Shown piece by piece: positions 31,466 through 46,976 of a stretch of 64,000 nt of DNA. Source of the stretch: Ascaphus truei (lineage: Eukaryota; Chordata; Amphibia; Anura; Ascaphidae); contig CM071568.1 of the NCBI GenBank assembly GCA_036426205.1, positions 54,260,463-54,324,462 on the forward strand, in the 5' to 3' direction. A model generated the notes under the pieces. It was not told the origin of the DNA. It saw only the letters and a program-made list of their open reading frames with translations, and ran no database searches. Within the stretch, counting starts at the first letter, position 1. Every line of letters begins with the position of its first letter. The position numbers and the translations under genes were made by a program.

Positions 31466-32756
31466 GGGCCTTATTCAGAAAGCCTCGATAAGGCCCTTAT
31501 CGAGCACTTATCGACCAAAATGGCTACTGGTATTCAGATAGCCTCGATAAGTGCTCGATAACGGCCTGTATCGACGCAAAATATTTATCTCCGTCCGAAA
31601 TTCGCTGACTGAGCAGCGATCAGGCCCTTGTCGACCATTTTCGGAGGGTTGATAAACTCCCGCTATTCAGAGACCAGCGAGTCGGGTGTCGCGGCCCATC
31701 GCAGCCCATCGCAGGCTTAAAAAACGATTTTCTCCCCAAATCCACTTCCCCACAAAATTGTTGGGCAATTGGTGGGGAAATGCCTCGATGAGCTGCGATG
31801 GGTCGGGACTTAGAAGAAATCAGGCCCCTTTCCTGCCTCGGATTGATGCCGGGGGTCTCCGGAGCTGATAGCCATTAATAGCAGCTCCGGACCCCCCCGG
31901 CATGCATCCGAGGCAGGAAACATGAATGTACAGCAACTTCATTACCTTAGCGGCTAACAGCTAAGGCAATGAAGGGTTAAACACCCGTGCCAGGCTTACT
32001 GTAAGAAACATACAGTACAATACAATACAGTGGCTATCAGGGGTGGGTGAAGGGGGAATTTGGCCCTTAGTGGCTGTTTAGGCATTGCGGGGGGGTTGCG
32101 GGGGGATTTAACCCCTTCATTACCTTAGCGGTTAATACCGCTAAGGTAATAAAGGGGTTAACCCAACCGCTACCCCCCCGCAAGGTCTAAACACCCATCC
32201 TTAGGGCTAATACCCCCTTCAATCACCCGTGAGGCCTAAGCACCCACCCCAGACTGACTATACCCACCCTATACCCATTGAGTAGTATAGTGGTACATCA
32301 TACCCATATAATAATAATATGGGCATGATAAGCCTCTATAGCACTCAATGGGCACCCTAATAAAAATACAGTAATACACAAGACACACAGTAATAAAACC
32401 TAACGATACTCCCAAAAAACACACTTCACTAAATAAAATCAGTAGCCAGCTAATCCAATCAATAGAAGCAATTACAACATCAACAATGAATTAATTAAAC
32501 CATTACCCAATCAAACCAATTAATCCCTAAAGCAACTCAAAATGAAAAGTAACACTAACCAATGTAAACAATGAATTAATCCTACAGTAATTAATGCAAC
32601 CATTAAAAGACAAATAAATACATTAAAACTATCTCTGAAGTATCCATAAAACACATTAGCTAACATAATATAACTTTAAGTACAAGCGAACACCAATCGC
32701 AAACCTTTTAATACATTAACCATAAACAAACAATCACATCCACATCAATAACAAGT
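31466..32756 (+). mobile_element. Left part of GGGCCTTATTCAG DNA element (copy 1, cut off by low-complexity tract)
   Basis: Begins GGGCCTTATTCAGAAAGC immediately after TAT. The complete version is 55796-59345. Contains a palindrome at 31832-31917 (CCTGCCTCGGAT ... ATCCGAGGCAGG) and the perfect hairpin at 32108-32161 (TTAACCCCTTCATTACC ... GGTAATAAAGGGGTTAA). No ORF of substance. Confidence 0.75.
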
Positions 32757-35700
32757 TTTGATATTTGTGTTTATTTTTTTGATTGGATTGCATTATTGTT
32801 TTATGATGATGTTGATATGTGATGTGATGTGATTTGATTTTATTTTGATGTTTTTGATGTGATTTGATTTGTTTTTTGGAATTTATGATTTATGAATGTT
32901 TGAATGTTGAATTGTTGTGATGATGTTGATGTGTTGGTAATTGTGATTGTGAATATTTTTGAATCGAATTGGTGAATTTTTTTTGTGTTTTGTATTGATG
33001 ATGATTTTTGAATTTTGTTGATGTTTGTGATTTTTGAATTTTTGATTTTGAATGAATTGTTTTTTGTCATGAATTGATGATTTTGTTTTGTTGATGATTT
33101 TTTTATGTTTGATTTGTTGTTTTGATTGAATATGTCTGAATGTTGTTTGAAATGATGAATTTGTTTGTGTGTTAGTGATTGATATTTGTGATATTTGAAA
33201 TTTTTAATTTTTTTGGGGATTTTTTTTTTTATGATTGTTGATTGTTGATTATGCTTGTTGATGATTTTTTGTTTTTGTTGTGAATGATTATGTTTGTTTG
33301 ATGATTGTTATTTTGTTTTAATTGTGTATATGATGATGTTTTTGATTGTTTGATGGTTATTGATTTAGATTTTGAAATGATTGGATGTGTGAATTATTTT
33401 TTGTGTTGATGATATGGTTATTTAATTGCGTTTGTGTTTTGATATTGTTGATGTGTGATTTGTTGCTTTGTTGATGTTTGTTGTGATATTGATTATTTGA
33501 TGTTGTGAATGAAATTGTTATGAGATTTTTTATTTGTGATGGATTTGTGTTTATGTGTTTGTATGATGCATTTGATTGATGTTTTTGTTTTTTGTGAATT
33601 GATGATTGTTTGTGTTTTTGTATGCATGATGAATGTGATTTATTATTGTGATGCTGAATTTCATTGTGAAAATTTATTTTGAACATTGATTGTGTTTTAT
33701 AATTTGTTTGTGATGGTGTTTTTTTGTGACATGTTTTATGTTTGTTGATATTGATGATTGAATTTATGATTTTGAATTTGGTATTGATTTTGAATGATTG
33801 TTGTGGAATTGTTTATTTTTTGTTGTTGTTATGATGAATGATATTTTTGAATTTGATTTTGATTATTTGTTTTTGAATTGTGTTGTTTTATTTTTTTTGA
33901 TTTTGATTTGAATGTTGATTTTTGGTATTTGGTTTTTGTTGATAATTTGATGGGTGTGATTATTGTTTTTGTGAGTGATTGAAAATTTGAATTGATTTTT
34001 TGTGATATGTGATTTTTGTTGATTGTGGATGATGTTATGATTGTTTGTTATGTATTGTTTGATGATTTTGTTTATGATTGTTGGTTTGATTTGAATTGTT
34101 TATGATGATTGTGTTGATGATGTTATGTATTTGTGTTTTGATGATTGATTTGTGAATTGTGTTATTTGGATATTGAATTTTTGAATTGATTGGTTGTTGA
34201 ATATGAATTGTTGTGAAATGATTGAATGTTTTGTTATGGATTATGATTTATTTAATTTGATTTGATGTTGATTGATTTTGATTGATGTATATGTGATTGA
34301 TTGAATGTGATGATATGGTGGTTGTGTGAAATATTGATTGTGATGTTTTGTTTTACTTGAATTGTTGAATGTTTGTTTTTTGTTGAATGTTTGTTGTTTT
34401 ATGTGGGGTTTCTGTTTGATTGAATTTTGCATGTGATGATTTGTTTATGTGGATTGTTTGATTTTAATTGTTGTGTTTTTTTTTTTGATGATTATGTTTG
34501 TCTGTTGTTTGTGTATATATGTGCTGTAATTGATTTGTATGTGATATTTGTTTTTTTTTTGTTGAAACATTGATGTTCTGTATTTGATATTTCTGTGATA
34601 TGATTTGATTTTGTTTTGATGAATTAATGTTTTGATTTTGTTGTCTTTGTTGATGTGATATTTTGATTGAATTATATGTGATTTTTGGATTGTATTTTTT
34701 TATGATGTTTGTTGATGAATGTGATGATGATTGTTGATTATGTGTTTGGATTTGTGTTGTGAAATTTGATGTGGGTGTCCTCGATTTTTTTTTTGGTGAT
34801 TGCATGTTTGTGTGTGGTGTTGATATTTGTGTGCTTGAAGTGTTTGATATGTGATTTTGTTGAATTTGCTTTTGATGGTTTGTGATTTTTGATTTTATGT
34901 GTGTTTTGTTTGTTATTGTTTTGATTTTTGATTGATGGTTGATGATGTATTTTTTTTGATGATGTGATTTTTGTGTATTGCATGTTTATTTTGAATTTGA
35001 TGTTGATGATGATTTGTATTTTGTGAATGACTGAATGATGATGATGATTGTGTTGAATGATGTTGTTTTTTTGTTTTTATTTTTGGGGGGGTGAATGATT
35101 GTTTTTTGATTTATGTGATGTGATGACATGTTTGTGTGTGATTTATTTGTGTTTGATGATTTTTGATTTTTTTTTTTGTTGATTGTTATGATCATTGATG
35201 AATGATTTATTATTGTGTGATGTTGCCATTGTGATATTTGTTTTTATTGTGATTTTGTTGTTGTTGATTTTGGAATCTGTTTTGATGTTTTGATTTGATT
35301 GTTTTGGATTTTGTTTTTTGTGTATTATTTGTGTGATGTTGTGTTTGTTGTGAATTTTGATTTAGTGAATGTTTGTGTTGTTATTGTGTTTTTATTTTGT
35401 TTTATTTGATTTTGATGTGATGTTTTGGTTGTTTTAATATTTGAATTGATGTAAACATGTTGTTGTTTTTGTTGTTTTGTTATTTTATGATTTGATTTGT
35501 TTTTTTTTTGTTTTTGAAAATATATTTTTGAATTGTATTGATTATTATTTGCATTTGATTGTGTGTTGATGAAGTGTTGTTTGTTGTGATTATTTTTTTG
35601 AATTTTGTGAATTGTGTGGATGTGGATTGATTTTTGATTTTTATTGTATTTTTGTTTTTGATTTTTTTTGATTGATGTTGTGTTTGGTGAAGATGATTGA

Positions 35701-38700
35701 TTGGTGTGTGTCATGTTGATTTTGTTGGTTATGTGTGATTATTTGAATGATGTTTGATTTTGATTTTGATGATGTGATTTGTGTTGTTTGTGTTGATGTT
35801 ATGTGATGATTGTTGTGTTTTTTTATTTATGTGTGATGTGAATTATGATTGTTTTGATGTTTGGATGTTGATTTGTTTTTGATGTTGATTTTTGGTGTTT
35901 ATTGAATGTATTATTGTTTGATATTGATTTTGAATTTTTGATTGATTTTAGTGATGTTGATGAAATTGATTATTTATAATGATTGATTTATTGTGATGAT
36001 TTTTGAATTTTTTGTGATGTTGTTTTTTGATTTTTTTTTTTTTTTTGATTTTTTTTGATTTGTTATGTTTGTTGTGATGAATAATATCATGTTGTTGTTT
36101 TTTTTTGTTTGATTGATTTGTTGATATATGAATTTATGATTCATTGATTTGTGAATGATGAATTGAAATGTGATTATTTGATTTGTTATTTGATTATTGA
36201 ATGTGGTTATGTTGTTTGAACTTTGAATTTGATGATTATTGATTTTTGAATATTGATGTGATTTTTTTGTTTTTTTCATGATTGATGTGATGTGTATTAT
36301 GGATGATTGTAATATATATCTTATTATGATTTTGTTGATAATTTTTGAAAAAAAAATTGGCATATTTTTTTATTGTATTGTTTTTGATCTGCTTTTTTTT
36401 GACGTGATTGTGTTTTGATTGTTGAATATTGATTTATGATGGTGATGATATGTGTGTGATTAGATGTGAATTGAATTTATGTTTGTTTTTGAATTTGTTT
36501 AGTGATGTTTTGAAATGTTGTTTTTTGATTTGTATATGCATTTGAATGTGGATTTTGTTTTTTTTGAATTTATGATTGCTATATGGAATTTGGATTTATG
36601 TGATTGTTTGAATGTGAATGATGTTTATTTTTGATTTATTGGATTGCGTGTGTGATGTTTTGTTCATTGTGGATTGATGATTGTTTTTATTTTTGTATTG
36701 TTGAATTGCTTTGTTATTGAATGATTGAATGATGAAATGTGTTTTTTTTGTTTTTGTGATTTGCATTGATTTTGTTATTTGATTGTAGGTTTGTTGTTGT
36801 GAATTTATGATGATGTTTTTTTGATGATATTGTGATTGAAATATTTTTTGAATGAATTGTTGATTTATTTGAATTTTGATATGATGGTGTGTGTGAATTG
36901 TTTTTTTTTGACTTTGAATATGATGTGATTGATGAATTGAATGATTGTGTTTTGTTGTATTGTGGATATGTGAATATTGATTGTATGATTTGTTTTGAGA
37001 TTGTTGATTTGATGATTGATTTTTTGTGTGCATTTGTGATGTATATATTGATGATATTTATAATTATTGAATTTGTTGTTTTTTTGATTGTATGTTTTTG
37101 TGATTTTGATGATTTTGTGATTGAATGTTTGAACCGTGTTTGAGTTGATGAATGTTGTTATGATGTGATGTGTGTTGTGTTTTTTTGTGAATCATGTGAT
37201 TGATTTGAATGTTATTATTTTTTTATCTTTTTTGTTGGTTTGTTGATATGATTGATGGATGATTTATTTGATTGTTTGTTTTGATTTCTTTGATGTTTGT
37301 GGTGTAATTGGATTGTATTGATTAATCATTTTATATTTTGATGTTGAAATTGTTTGTTGTTGATTATTTGATGATTTTTGACTGATGTATGATGTGGGAT
37401 GTGTTTTTGTTGTTTTTTGATTATGTTTTTTCATTTGTGATTTATTTTATGATGAATGATTTGATTGAAAAATATATTTGATTGAATTTGTATTTTTTGA
37501 TGTTTTGATGTTTTTTGTGTATGTGATTTGATTTTGATGAATTATTTGTTTGATTGTTATTGTGTTTGAATGTTATGATGTTTTTGTATTTGTGATGTTT
37601 TTTTGTGTTTATTTATGATGATTGTGAATTGTATGTTGAGTTGGGTATGTTGTTTATGCAATGATTATTGTTTTTGATGTTTGATTGTTTTTGGAGTTTT
37701 ATGTTGTTGATATTGATATGAATTTGAATGTGTTTTTGATGTTATATGAATATTGATGATGTATTATTTTTTTTTTGATTATGGAATGACTTTGTTGTGT
37801 GATGTTTTTGGATTTTTGTTTGATTTGATGTGTTATTGATTGTTTGATGACTGTATTTTTTTTGAATGTTTTTGTTTTTGATGTTGATTGACTTTATTTG
37901 TTTTTGATGTGATTGTTGAATTTTGTTGAAATTGATTTTTTATTGTTGATTGTGTTGTGAGTGATTATTGAATTTGTTTGACTTGATTGATTTGATTATA
38001 TTTTGATGATTTGTTGTTTATTGATTATGATTGTGATTGATATTGATTTGTTTTTTGTTATTTTGATTGGTTGTGATTTGAATGAACATTGTGAATTTTG
38101 TGAATTGTTGTATGTTTTATTGTTGAATTTATGTTTGAATTTGTGATGTATTGTTTTTTTAATTGTATGTGATGAATTTGTTTCATTATGATGTGGTGAA
38201 ATTATGGGTGTGAGAATGTTGTGTTGATTTGAATTGATGATTGATTGTTTTTTGATTTGGATTTGATTTGCAAATTTTTTGATGATATGTTGATGAATGT
38301 GTGATTAGTTTGATGTTTGATTGTGTTTTGGTTATTATTTTGATGTGGAATTGTATGATTTTTTTTTGATGTTGATGAATATGCTAATTGAGTGTTGATT
38401 TATTGTTGAATTGTGTGATTATTTATTTTTGTGAATTTTTTTTTATGTGTTGTGGGTGTGACTTTTTTTTGATTGTGATGGATGATGATTTTTACTAATT
38501 TTGAATGGTTATGTGATTGTGATTTGAATTATGTGTGTGAATGTATGGAATTATTGTTGTTTGAAATTTCTTGTTGAATTTTGATTTTTGATTGAATGAA
38601 GGTGATTGATGTTTGTGATTTGTTGATGATGTTTGTGATTGTGATTTTTTTGATCTTGTTTGATGATTTTGGTGTGTTTGAGTTAATGGATTTGATCATT

Positions 38701-41700
38701 TTTCAATGTTTGATGTGGTATTGAAATTGTGATTTGGTGTGTTTTAATGATTTGATGATTGATTGATGTTTGAATGTTATGTTTGTGGTTGATGATGATG
38801 TATTTGTTGAAATTTGAATTTTGATAGTTGAATTTTTTTGTTTTTTTGATTTGATTTTTTTTGTTTTTTTATGATTTTTTTGAATGATGTGTGATATTAT
38901 ATTTTATGTTGTTGATTTGTTTATATATGATGAATTTGATTGTGTGTTTTATTTTGATTTGTGATTATTTTTTTTGATGAATTTTGACATGATTTTGAAT
39001 GATTATTTGAATTGATGTGCTGATTTTTTTATTTTGATTGTTTGATTTTTTTGAATTGAGTGATTTATTGATGTGGTGTTTGAATTGATGATTCATGTTG
39101 TGTTGTTTGTTTTTTTGTTGATGTGGATTGTTTTTTGATTGATTTTTTGTGTTTATTGATGTGATGATGGTATTTTGTGATGTTTGTTTTGTTTGATGTA
39201 TCATTGTGAATTTGTGATGATTGTTTTGAAAATGTGGTGATTGTGTTGTGAATATTTTGTGGTGATGTGATGATTGTATTTAATTGTTGGATATGATTAT
39301 TGTATTGTTATTGTTTTTTGTTTTGTTTGATTTTGTGTTGTTTGTATGATTTTGATTTGGATTGTGATTTTGTTTTTGTTGTTTTGTGTGATGATGATTG
39401 TTTTTATATTATATGATTTGTGTATGTGATTTTGTTTTTTTATGACTGATGTGATAAACATTTGTGGAAATGTGATTTTTCTTGATTGAATGATTGTATT
39501 TGTGATATATGACATGATTTTTGATGTTTGTGTTGATGATGGTATTTATTGTGTGATGTAATGATGAATTGGTGAATGTTGTTTTGTTGGATTGTGATTG
39601 AATATTGTTGATTGATGTTATTTTATATTGTTGATGATTTTTGTGTTATGATGTGATTGTGTATTGTATTATTGTTTTGTTATGTTTTGATTATTGCATT
39701 GTGGTGAATTGATGATGATTATTTTATGAATGATTGTTGTGATGTTGGAATTGATTGTTTGTTTTGAAATTTGTGTGTGATTTGATTGTGTTTATGTATT
39801 TTTTGTTGATTTGTTTTTGAGTTGATTATTGCTTTTGAATTTATGTTGTTTTGCATTTTTTTATGTTGATTTGTTGGATTTGTTTTGATGTTTTTTGTTT
39901 TGTGTTGATTTTTTGTGTTGTATTTTATTGATTTTGATGTGTGATGATTTTGTATTTGATGAATGATTTTGGTTGTGATATATGTGAATGTGGTTGAATG
40001 TGATGTTATGTTGTTGAAATTGATATTGTTGTTATGATTGATATTGTTGATTATTGTTTGGATGATGAATTGAAATATGTGTTATGATGATGATATTTTT
40101 TTGTGTATGTTTTATTTTGAATTCGTGCTGATGTGGATTTGAAATTTATTTGTTTTTTGATGTTGTATGTTGTGTGTGATTTTATTTGGTGTTTTTTTGG
40201 TTGATTGATGACTTGGAAATTTTTTTTGTGTTGTTTGATTTGTGAGTGGTTTGATTGTTTTGCATATTGTGTTTTTGATATATTTTATGATTTTTTTGAA
40301 TTTGTATGTGTTTGTATATATGAAAATGATTTGATTGATGATGTGATTTTGATGTTTATGATTGGTTTTTGATTGATTTGTGTTATGTTTGATGGATTAT
40401 ATGTGAATTGTTTGTATGATTTTTTTGTTGTGATTTGAATGATGTTTGATATTTGATTGATTGATATGATTATGTGTACTATTTTTTGATGTTTGTATTT
40501 TATTTTTTTTGTTTTTGATATTTTGAATTTTTATGTTTGTTGATTTTATTGATGAGTTGTTGATGATTTTTGATTGATGATTGTATGAAATGATTATTTT
40601 TTTTTGAAATTGGTGTTTGTTATTGATTGGTGTATTGTGTTTGTTGAATGATGTGTATGTTTTGTTGGATATTGGTTTGATGATATGATTGTTTTTATTG
40701 TGTGATTGATTTTTGATGTTGGTGTTTGTTATTGTGATCTTGTTGTGAGTGATTTTATTTTTTTTGAATGATTGATGAAAATGATGATGAATGATTGTGT
40801 TCTTTGTTGTTATTTTTTGTATTGTGAGTTTGTTTTTGTGTTGATATTATGAAAATGTGATGTTGTGTGTTTGATTTGATGATTTGATGATGGATGGTGT
40901 TGTTGCTGTGTGATGATGTTGTTTGTTGTGATTTTTTTTGTTGTGTATTTTTTTTGTTGTTTGATTTATTGATGGTGCTATGTGTTTTTTTGAATGTGAT
41001 TGTTTGTTTTTTTTTTTTTTTTTATTTATTGATTGTTATTTATGATTATTATTTTGATGATTTGATGTGTGTTTTTGTTTGAATTTGTTTGATTGATGTG
41101 AATGTTTGATGAATTTTGATTGTGATGCTGATTTGATTTTTGATTTTATTAATTTTTGTTTGTTTTTATTTGATTGTCTTATATTATGATTTTATTGGAT
41201 TTTGTGTTGTTGTTTTGGGTTGAATGTTTGTGTTTGTTTGTGATTTGTATTGTTTTTTTTTGAATGATTGATGTGATTGATTGATGATGATGTTTGATTG
41301 TGTTTGTTGGATTTTATTTTTGTTATTGTTTGTTGAATGTTTTTGTTTTTGATGATTGTTGGATTGTTGTTGTGATTTTTTTTGATTTTTTGTTGATTTT
41401 GTTTTTGATTGTTGATTGTGATATGATATATTTTGTTTTATGTGATATGTGATGATTGTATTTTGAATATGTGATTTGATTTGTTGTGATGTTGTTTGAG
41501 TTGAATTGAAATTTGTTGTTGAAGGTTGTTATTTTGTATTGATTTGATTGATATTTTTTTTTTGTGATGATTTGATGATTTTGTGGTATTTGCATATATG
41601 ATGATTGCTTGAATTTTGAGGTTTGATTTTGTTTATTTGTTGTTATTGATTTGATTTTGAATTGATATTTTTGTTTGATATTTTCTAATTTGTGATGTTG

Positions 41701-42132
41701 ATTTTTCATTGGTTGATATTGTGTTTTGTATTTATGATTTGATGATGTTGGATATTTTGATGATGAAATTGTGTTTATTGATTTGATGTTTATTTTGTTG
41801 TTGATGATCGTGATTTTTGATGATTTTTGATTTATGTTGTTTTGATGTTTTAGTGAGTTATTGTATTTTTTTGAATGATTTTGTTTTTGAATATGTGAAT
41901 GATATTTTATTGTGTGATTATTTTTGATTTTTTTTGATGATGGTTTTTTTTTTGGTGTGTGATTGTTTGTGTGAGTTGAACTTTGTGTTTGTTGATTTGT
42001 GCATTTTGTGATTTTGTGTGATTATTGGAATGTTTGATGATTGATGTGTTGATGATTGGAGATTGATGAGTGTATGTGTTGTGAATTGATGATTTTTATT
42101 TGTGAATGATGTGATGTGTGATGTTATTGATG

Positions 42133-42285
42133 ATGGGGATGGAGGGAGGGGGGATGGGGGGGCCGGGGGTGGCGGGGGGGGGGGGGGGTGGTTGGGGGTT
42201 TGAGTTGGCATGGGGATGATAGGGGGTGGTGAGGGGTGTCGTGAGGGTGGGTTGAAGGGTGGGGAGTCGCGGGAGGTGTGTGATT
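42133..42285 (+). other. G-rich island in the low-complexity tract
   Basis: Several runs of 4-15 G separated by short spacers, formally able to form G-quadruplexes. It is one of only two G-rich islands in 18.5 kb and the sharp edges look like a change of signal state. Confidence 0.7.
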
Positions 42286-45200
42286 TGCATGAATTTTCGG
42301 ATTGATGGATGTTGTGGGGCTGATGTTGCGTTTATTGGGTGTTTATATTTGATTGAATTATTTGTTGATGGGGGGGTGAATTTTTTTTTGATTGTGTTTT
42401 ATTTGTTTTTGTTGTTTTTGAATTGTGATTCTGTATGATTGGGATTTTTGTTGTTTGATGTGTTTTGTTGTTTGAATGGTTTTATTGATTTATTGTTGTG
42501 TTTTTGATGATTGATGTTTTATGTTTTATGTGATGATATGATTGACTATTGTTTGTGTGATGATGTTTTTTTTGTTTATGATTTGTTTTGTTTGATGATG
42601 ATGATTGCATTTGTGATTTGAAATTGTTTTTGTTGATGTGCATTTTGTTTTGAATTGTTTTGGGGCCATTTTTGTTTTGTGTGATTTATTTTGTATTGTT
42701 GTTGATGTTTGTGATGATTTTTTATTGTTGGTGAATTTTGTATTTGTGTTTTGATTTTGAATGTGTGATTGTGTTTTTTTGTTTTGATGTTGTTGATTGT
42801 CGATATTGATGGTGTGTTGTTTGAGATTGTGATTTGTGGTTGAATTCTGTGTGTTTTTTGTTTGTGTTGCTTTTTTTTGTATGAATTGTTTTTATGATGT
42901 TGTGATGTTTGTGATTTTTGATATGTGTTTGTGTTTTTGTTTTTGATGTTGTGATTATTATGTATGATTTTTTGATGTGTGATTTGAGGATTTATTCGAT
43001 TTTAATTGTGTGTTTGATTTGATGGATACATGTTTTTGTTGATTTGTGTGTGATTTATTGATGTGTTTGAATGTTATTGAATTTTTGTTTTTGATGTGTT
43101 TGATTGTTTATGTGATTTTGTTTTGAATTTGTTTGTGTTTGATTATGTGAATGTATTGGTTTTGAATGTTTTTGATGATTGTTATTTTTTTGATATATGA
43201 TGATTTTTATTTTGGATTTTTTGTTTTGTGCTTTTGATTTTTATGAATTTATTTTTTTTTTTGTTTTTGATGTTTTTTGAATTTGTGTTTGTTGATTGTT
43301 TTGTTGTGATGATGAATTATGTTTTTTGTTATTGAATTGTTTGAAATTTTTTTTGTGATTATGTGTTTTGTGTGTGATGATTATTAGATGATGATTTGTG
43401 ATTTTTTTTTGATGATTTATTATGTATGTTGTGTAATTGATGTTGGTATTGTTTGAATTTATTTTTTTTTGAGGTTGTTGATGAATTTTATGTGATGAAT
43501 TGATATTGATTTACTTCATTTTTTGTGGTTTGATTGCTTTGGGGATTATATGAATGTTGATGTTTGATGTGATTGACTGAAATTTTTATGGTGGTTTTTT
43601 GTTGATGTGATGTTTTTTGTGTGTTGTGAATATTTGTTGAATGAATATATTGTGATTTTTTTTATTTATTTGAATTTTTGATATTGTGCTTTTTGAATTT
43701 GAGTTGGTTTGGTTGATTGTGATTTTGTGATATTGATTTTTGTTATGTTTGTTGTGTGTTAATTTTTGATTGATGTGGATTTGATATGTGTTTCGTTATT
43801 TTGATGTATTGATGTGTTGATTTATTTTGTGATGTGTTGTGTGAATATTTTTTGTGATTTCATCATGAATAGGTTGGTTTGTAATGGTGTGTTGTTTTTG
43901 GTGTTGTGTTTTGTGATTTTTTGTGTGTTGGAATTGATGTGAAATGTTGAATTTGAATGTTTGATGTTTGTGATTTATTTTATGTCTGTGTTTGTGAATG
44001 TATGTTGATTTGTGTGTTTTGATATTGAAAATGTGTTGAATTGATTTTGATATTTTTTTGTTTGATGTGTGATGTTGTTTTTTGTTGTGTTTAATTGTGA
44101 TTTTTGGTTGTTGTGTTGTGCTTTGCAAGATTGTGTTTTTTGATGTTGATGATTTTTGTTGATGTGTTGTAGTTGTTTGATTTTTTTTGAATTTTGATTA
44201 TTTGATTGTGTGTTTTTTTGATGGTTTATTTGATGTTTTATTTTTATTTTTTGTGTTAATTGAATGTTTGATATGATTTGAATGAATGTGCTTATTTTGT
44301 TTGATATTGATTATTGATTTTTTTTTTTTATTTTGTTATTGACATGTATTTGATGAAAATTGTTTGATTTGATTGTGATTGTGTGGTATTTGTGGTTTGA
44401 ATTTTGATGAATTTGTATGCTTTGGATTGATTTTTTTGTTTTGTTTTGTTGGTTTGATGATGTTGTTGTATGATGATTGTGTATTGTGTGATTTTATGAT
44501 TTATTTGATGGTGATTTTTTGATGTGTGTATTCGTGTATTGATTGAATTGGTGGATTTGTTGGTGTGGTGTGGGATGGTTGGAGGGTTTTGATGGCTTGT
44601 TTTGTTGATGGATTGATATGTTTGTTGTTTGTTGAATTTCATTTGTGATATGTTGTTTGTGTTGTGAATTGCTTATGGTTGATGTTGAGGTTGATTGGTT
44701 TTTTTGGGGGGGGGGGAATTTTTTATATTGAATTGTGTGATTTGTTTGGGGTTTTGATTGCTTGTTTGATTTTGATGTTTTTGTGATGATGTATTTTGAA
44801 TGATTGATTGATCTGAGATTATTTGTGTTGATGTTTTATTATGATGTGTTATGATGGATTTTGATGTTGATGATGCATTGTTATGTTGAGTTTTTTGTTG
44901 ATTGATGTTTTTGTTGAATTGTATTTTGATTTTGGATTGTTGATTGATGTTATGTGAATTTGATTTTTGGTTGTTGATATTATTGTGATGAATTGTTGTT
45001 GATGATTGTTGTTTGTAATTTGTGATTGTCTTTGATATTTTTGATGAATTGGTGTGATTGATTTTGATGGTGATTTTGATATTGTTGGTGTGATTTGATT
45101 GTGAAGGTTTTTTTTGATTTTGATTGAATGATTGTGATTATTTGATGTGTTTTTGATTTGTTTTTTTGAATATGATTTTTGATTGTGATTATGATATTTT

Positions 45201-46923
45201 AATGATCAATTTTTGTGGTGAGATGATTTGTTTTTTTGATTAGTGTGAATTGTGAATGAATTTGATTTGATTGTTATTTTGTTGATTTGAATTTGTTGTT
45301 TGTGATTTGTTTGTGTTGTGAATTTGTGTTGTGATGATTTGATGTTGTTTTTTGATTGTTGATTGATGATGATTTTTTATTTGTATTATTTTTTACATGA
45401 ATTTGTTTGTGATACTGTATGTTTTTTTTTGATTGATTGATTTGTGTTGAGGTGTTTTGTATTGATGTGATTTATTTTTTTATGAAAATTTTTTTTGTGA
45501 TTGATTGTGAATGATTAATGTTGTGTTTGATGTTTTGAGTTGTGTGTAGAAATTTGTGTGTATGTTTAGGAATGTGATTTGAAATATGTGATGTGAATTT
45601 TTTTTTGATTGATTTTTGAATTTGTTTGATTTTTGATTTGTTTGATTTTATGTTTTGATTTGAAAAATGTTTATAATTTTTTATTTGATTTGTGATTGTT
45701 GATTGATTTTTGATGATCTGATGTTGTGTAGTGGTGATTTGTTGTGAGTGTGACTGATTGTTTTTTTGTGAAATGTGTGTTGAATGATGATTATTTGTTG
45801 ATGTTTATTTGATTGATTTTGTTTGTTTGATTATTTGTTGTTGTGTGTTGTGATGATGTTTTGTGTTATTTGTTGAATGTGTTTGTTTTGTGTTTGATGA
45901 TTTGATTAATTGATTTTTAATGTTTTTGTTTGTTGGTTGTTGTTTTTTTGTTTGTGTCTTGTTGATGATGGTAGGAATGTTGATGATGGATTATGTGAAT
46001 TATGAATTTTTGTTGATATTTTTTGTGATTATGATTTTTGATGTGTGATATTTTCATATTTTGATTTGTTTTTGAATTTTGTTATGATTTATGTGTGATT
46101 GTTTGTTTGTGGTGAATGGTTATGTGTTTGATTGATTGTTATGATATAATTTTTGTGTTTGTGTATGTTATGATTTGCTTGATTCGTGATTTGAATTTTT
46201 TGAATTGTTGTGTAAATTTGATTTGGTTTGTGATGAATGTTTTGATTTGTTGTTTGTTTGATTTTGTGAATGTTGTTGTGAATGGATTGTGATGGTGTGT
46301 ATTGTTATGTTGTATATGTTGTTGTTGATTTTTTTTTGATTGTTTGGATTTTGATTGATTTCTGGATGTTGAATTTTGAATGATGATTGTGTTGTGTTGT
46401 GTGATATTGTATTTTATGTATGGTTGTTGATTTTTTTATGAATGATTGAATTGTTGATATGTTATGATGATGTGATTTTTTGATTATTGGTGATTGTTGA
46501 AATTTTTTTGTGTTGTGTTATGATTTTTTGTGTTTGATTGTTTGTGATTTTGTTGTGATTGTGTTAATTTTTTTGATTTTTGTGTGATTGAAATGATTTT
46601 GTGATTTTTTTTTTTTTTGATTTGAATGTTGATGATATGAATTTGTTTGAATGATTTTATGTTGTTAGATATTTTTTATTTTGATTGGTGTTTTGAATGT
46701 TTTTGTTCATTGTGTTGATTTTTGATTTGTTTTTGTGTGTTGTTTGTTATTGATTTTTGTGTTGATTGGTGATGTTTGATTGGGTTTTTATGATGTTGAC
46801 TTTGATTTGATGAATAATTGTTTATGATTGGTTTGTTGATATTTTTATGTTTTTGTGATTGATGTTTTGTATGTTGATTTTTTTTTTGATTTATGAATTT
46901 GAATGTTATGATTGTTTTGATTT

Positions 46924-46976
46924 GGAGGGGGTGGGAAGGGGCGGGGGGGGGCTGGGCGGGGGGCGTTGTGGGAGGG
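46924..46976 (+). other. Second G-rich island
   Basis: GGAGGGGGTGGGAAGGGG followed by further G-runs, again with abrupt edges. Confidence 0.7.

Larger units (their letters stand above)
26826..32756 (+). repeat. Large direct repeat copy 1 (5.93 kb; partner 51230-57057)
   Basis: Starts at AACATTCAGGTAACAAC and ends at CACATCAATAACAAGT. The partner is collinear throughout, including a tandem duplication, a PLE pseudogene, ribozyme-like motif and hairpins, and differs mostly by small deletions. Beyond the left copy the sequence turns abruptly into the C-less tract; beyond the right copy it continues as ordinary genomic sequence. Confidence 0.95.
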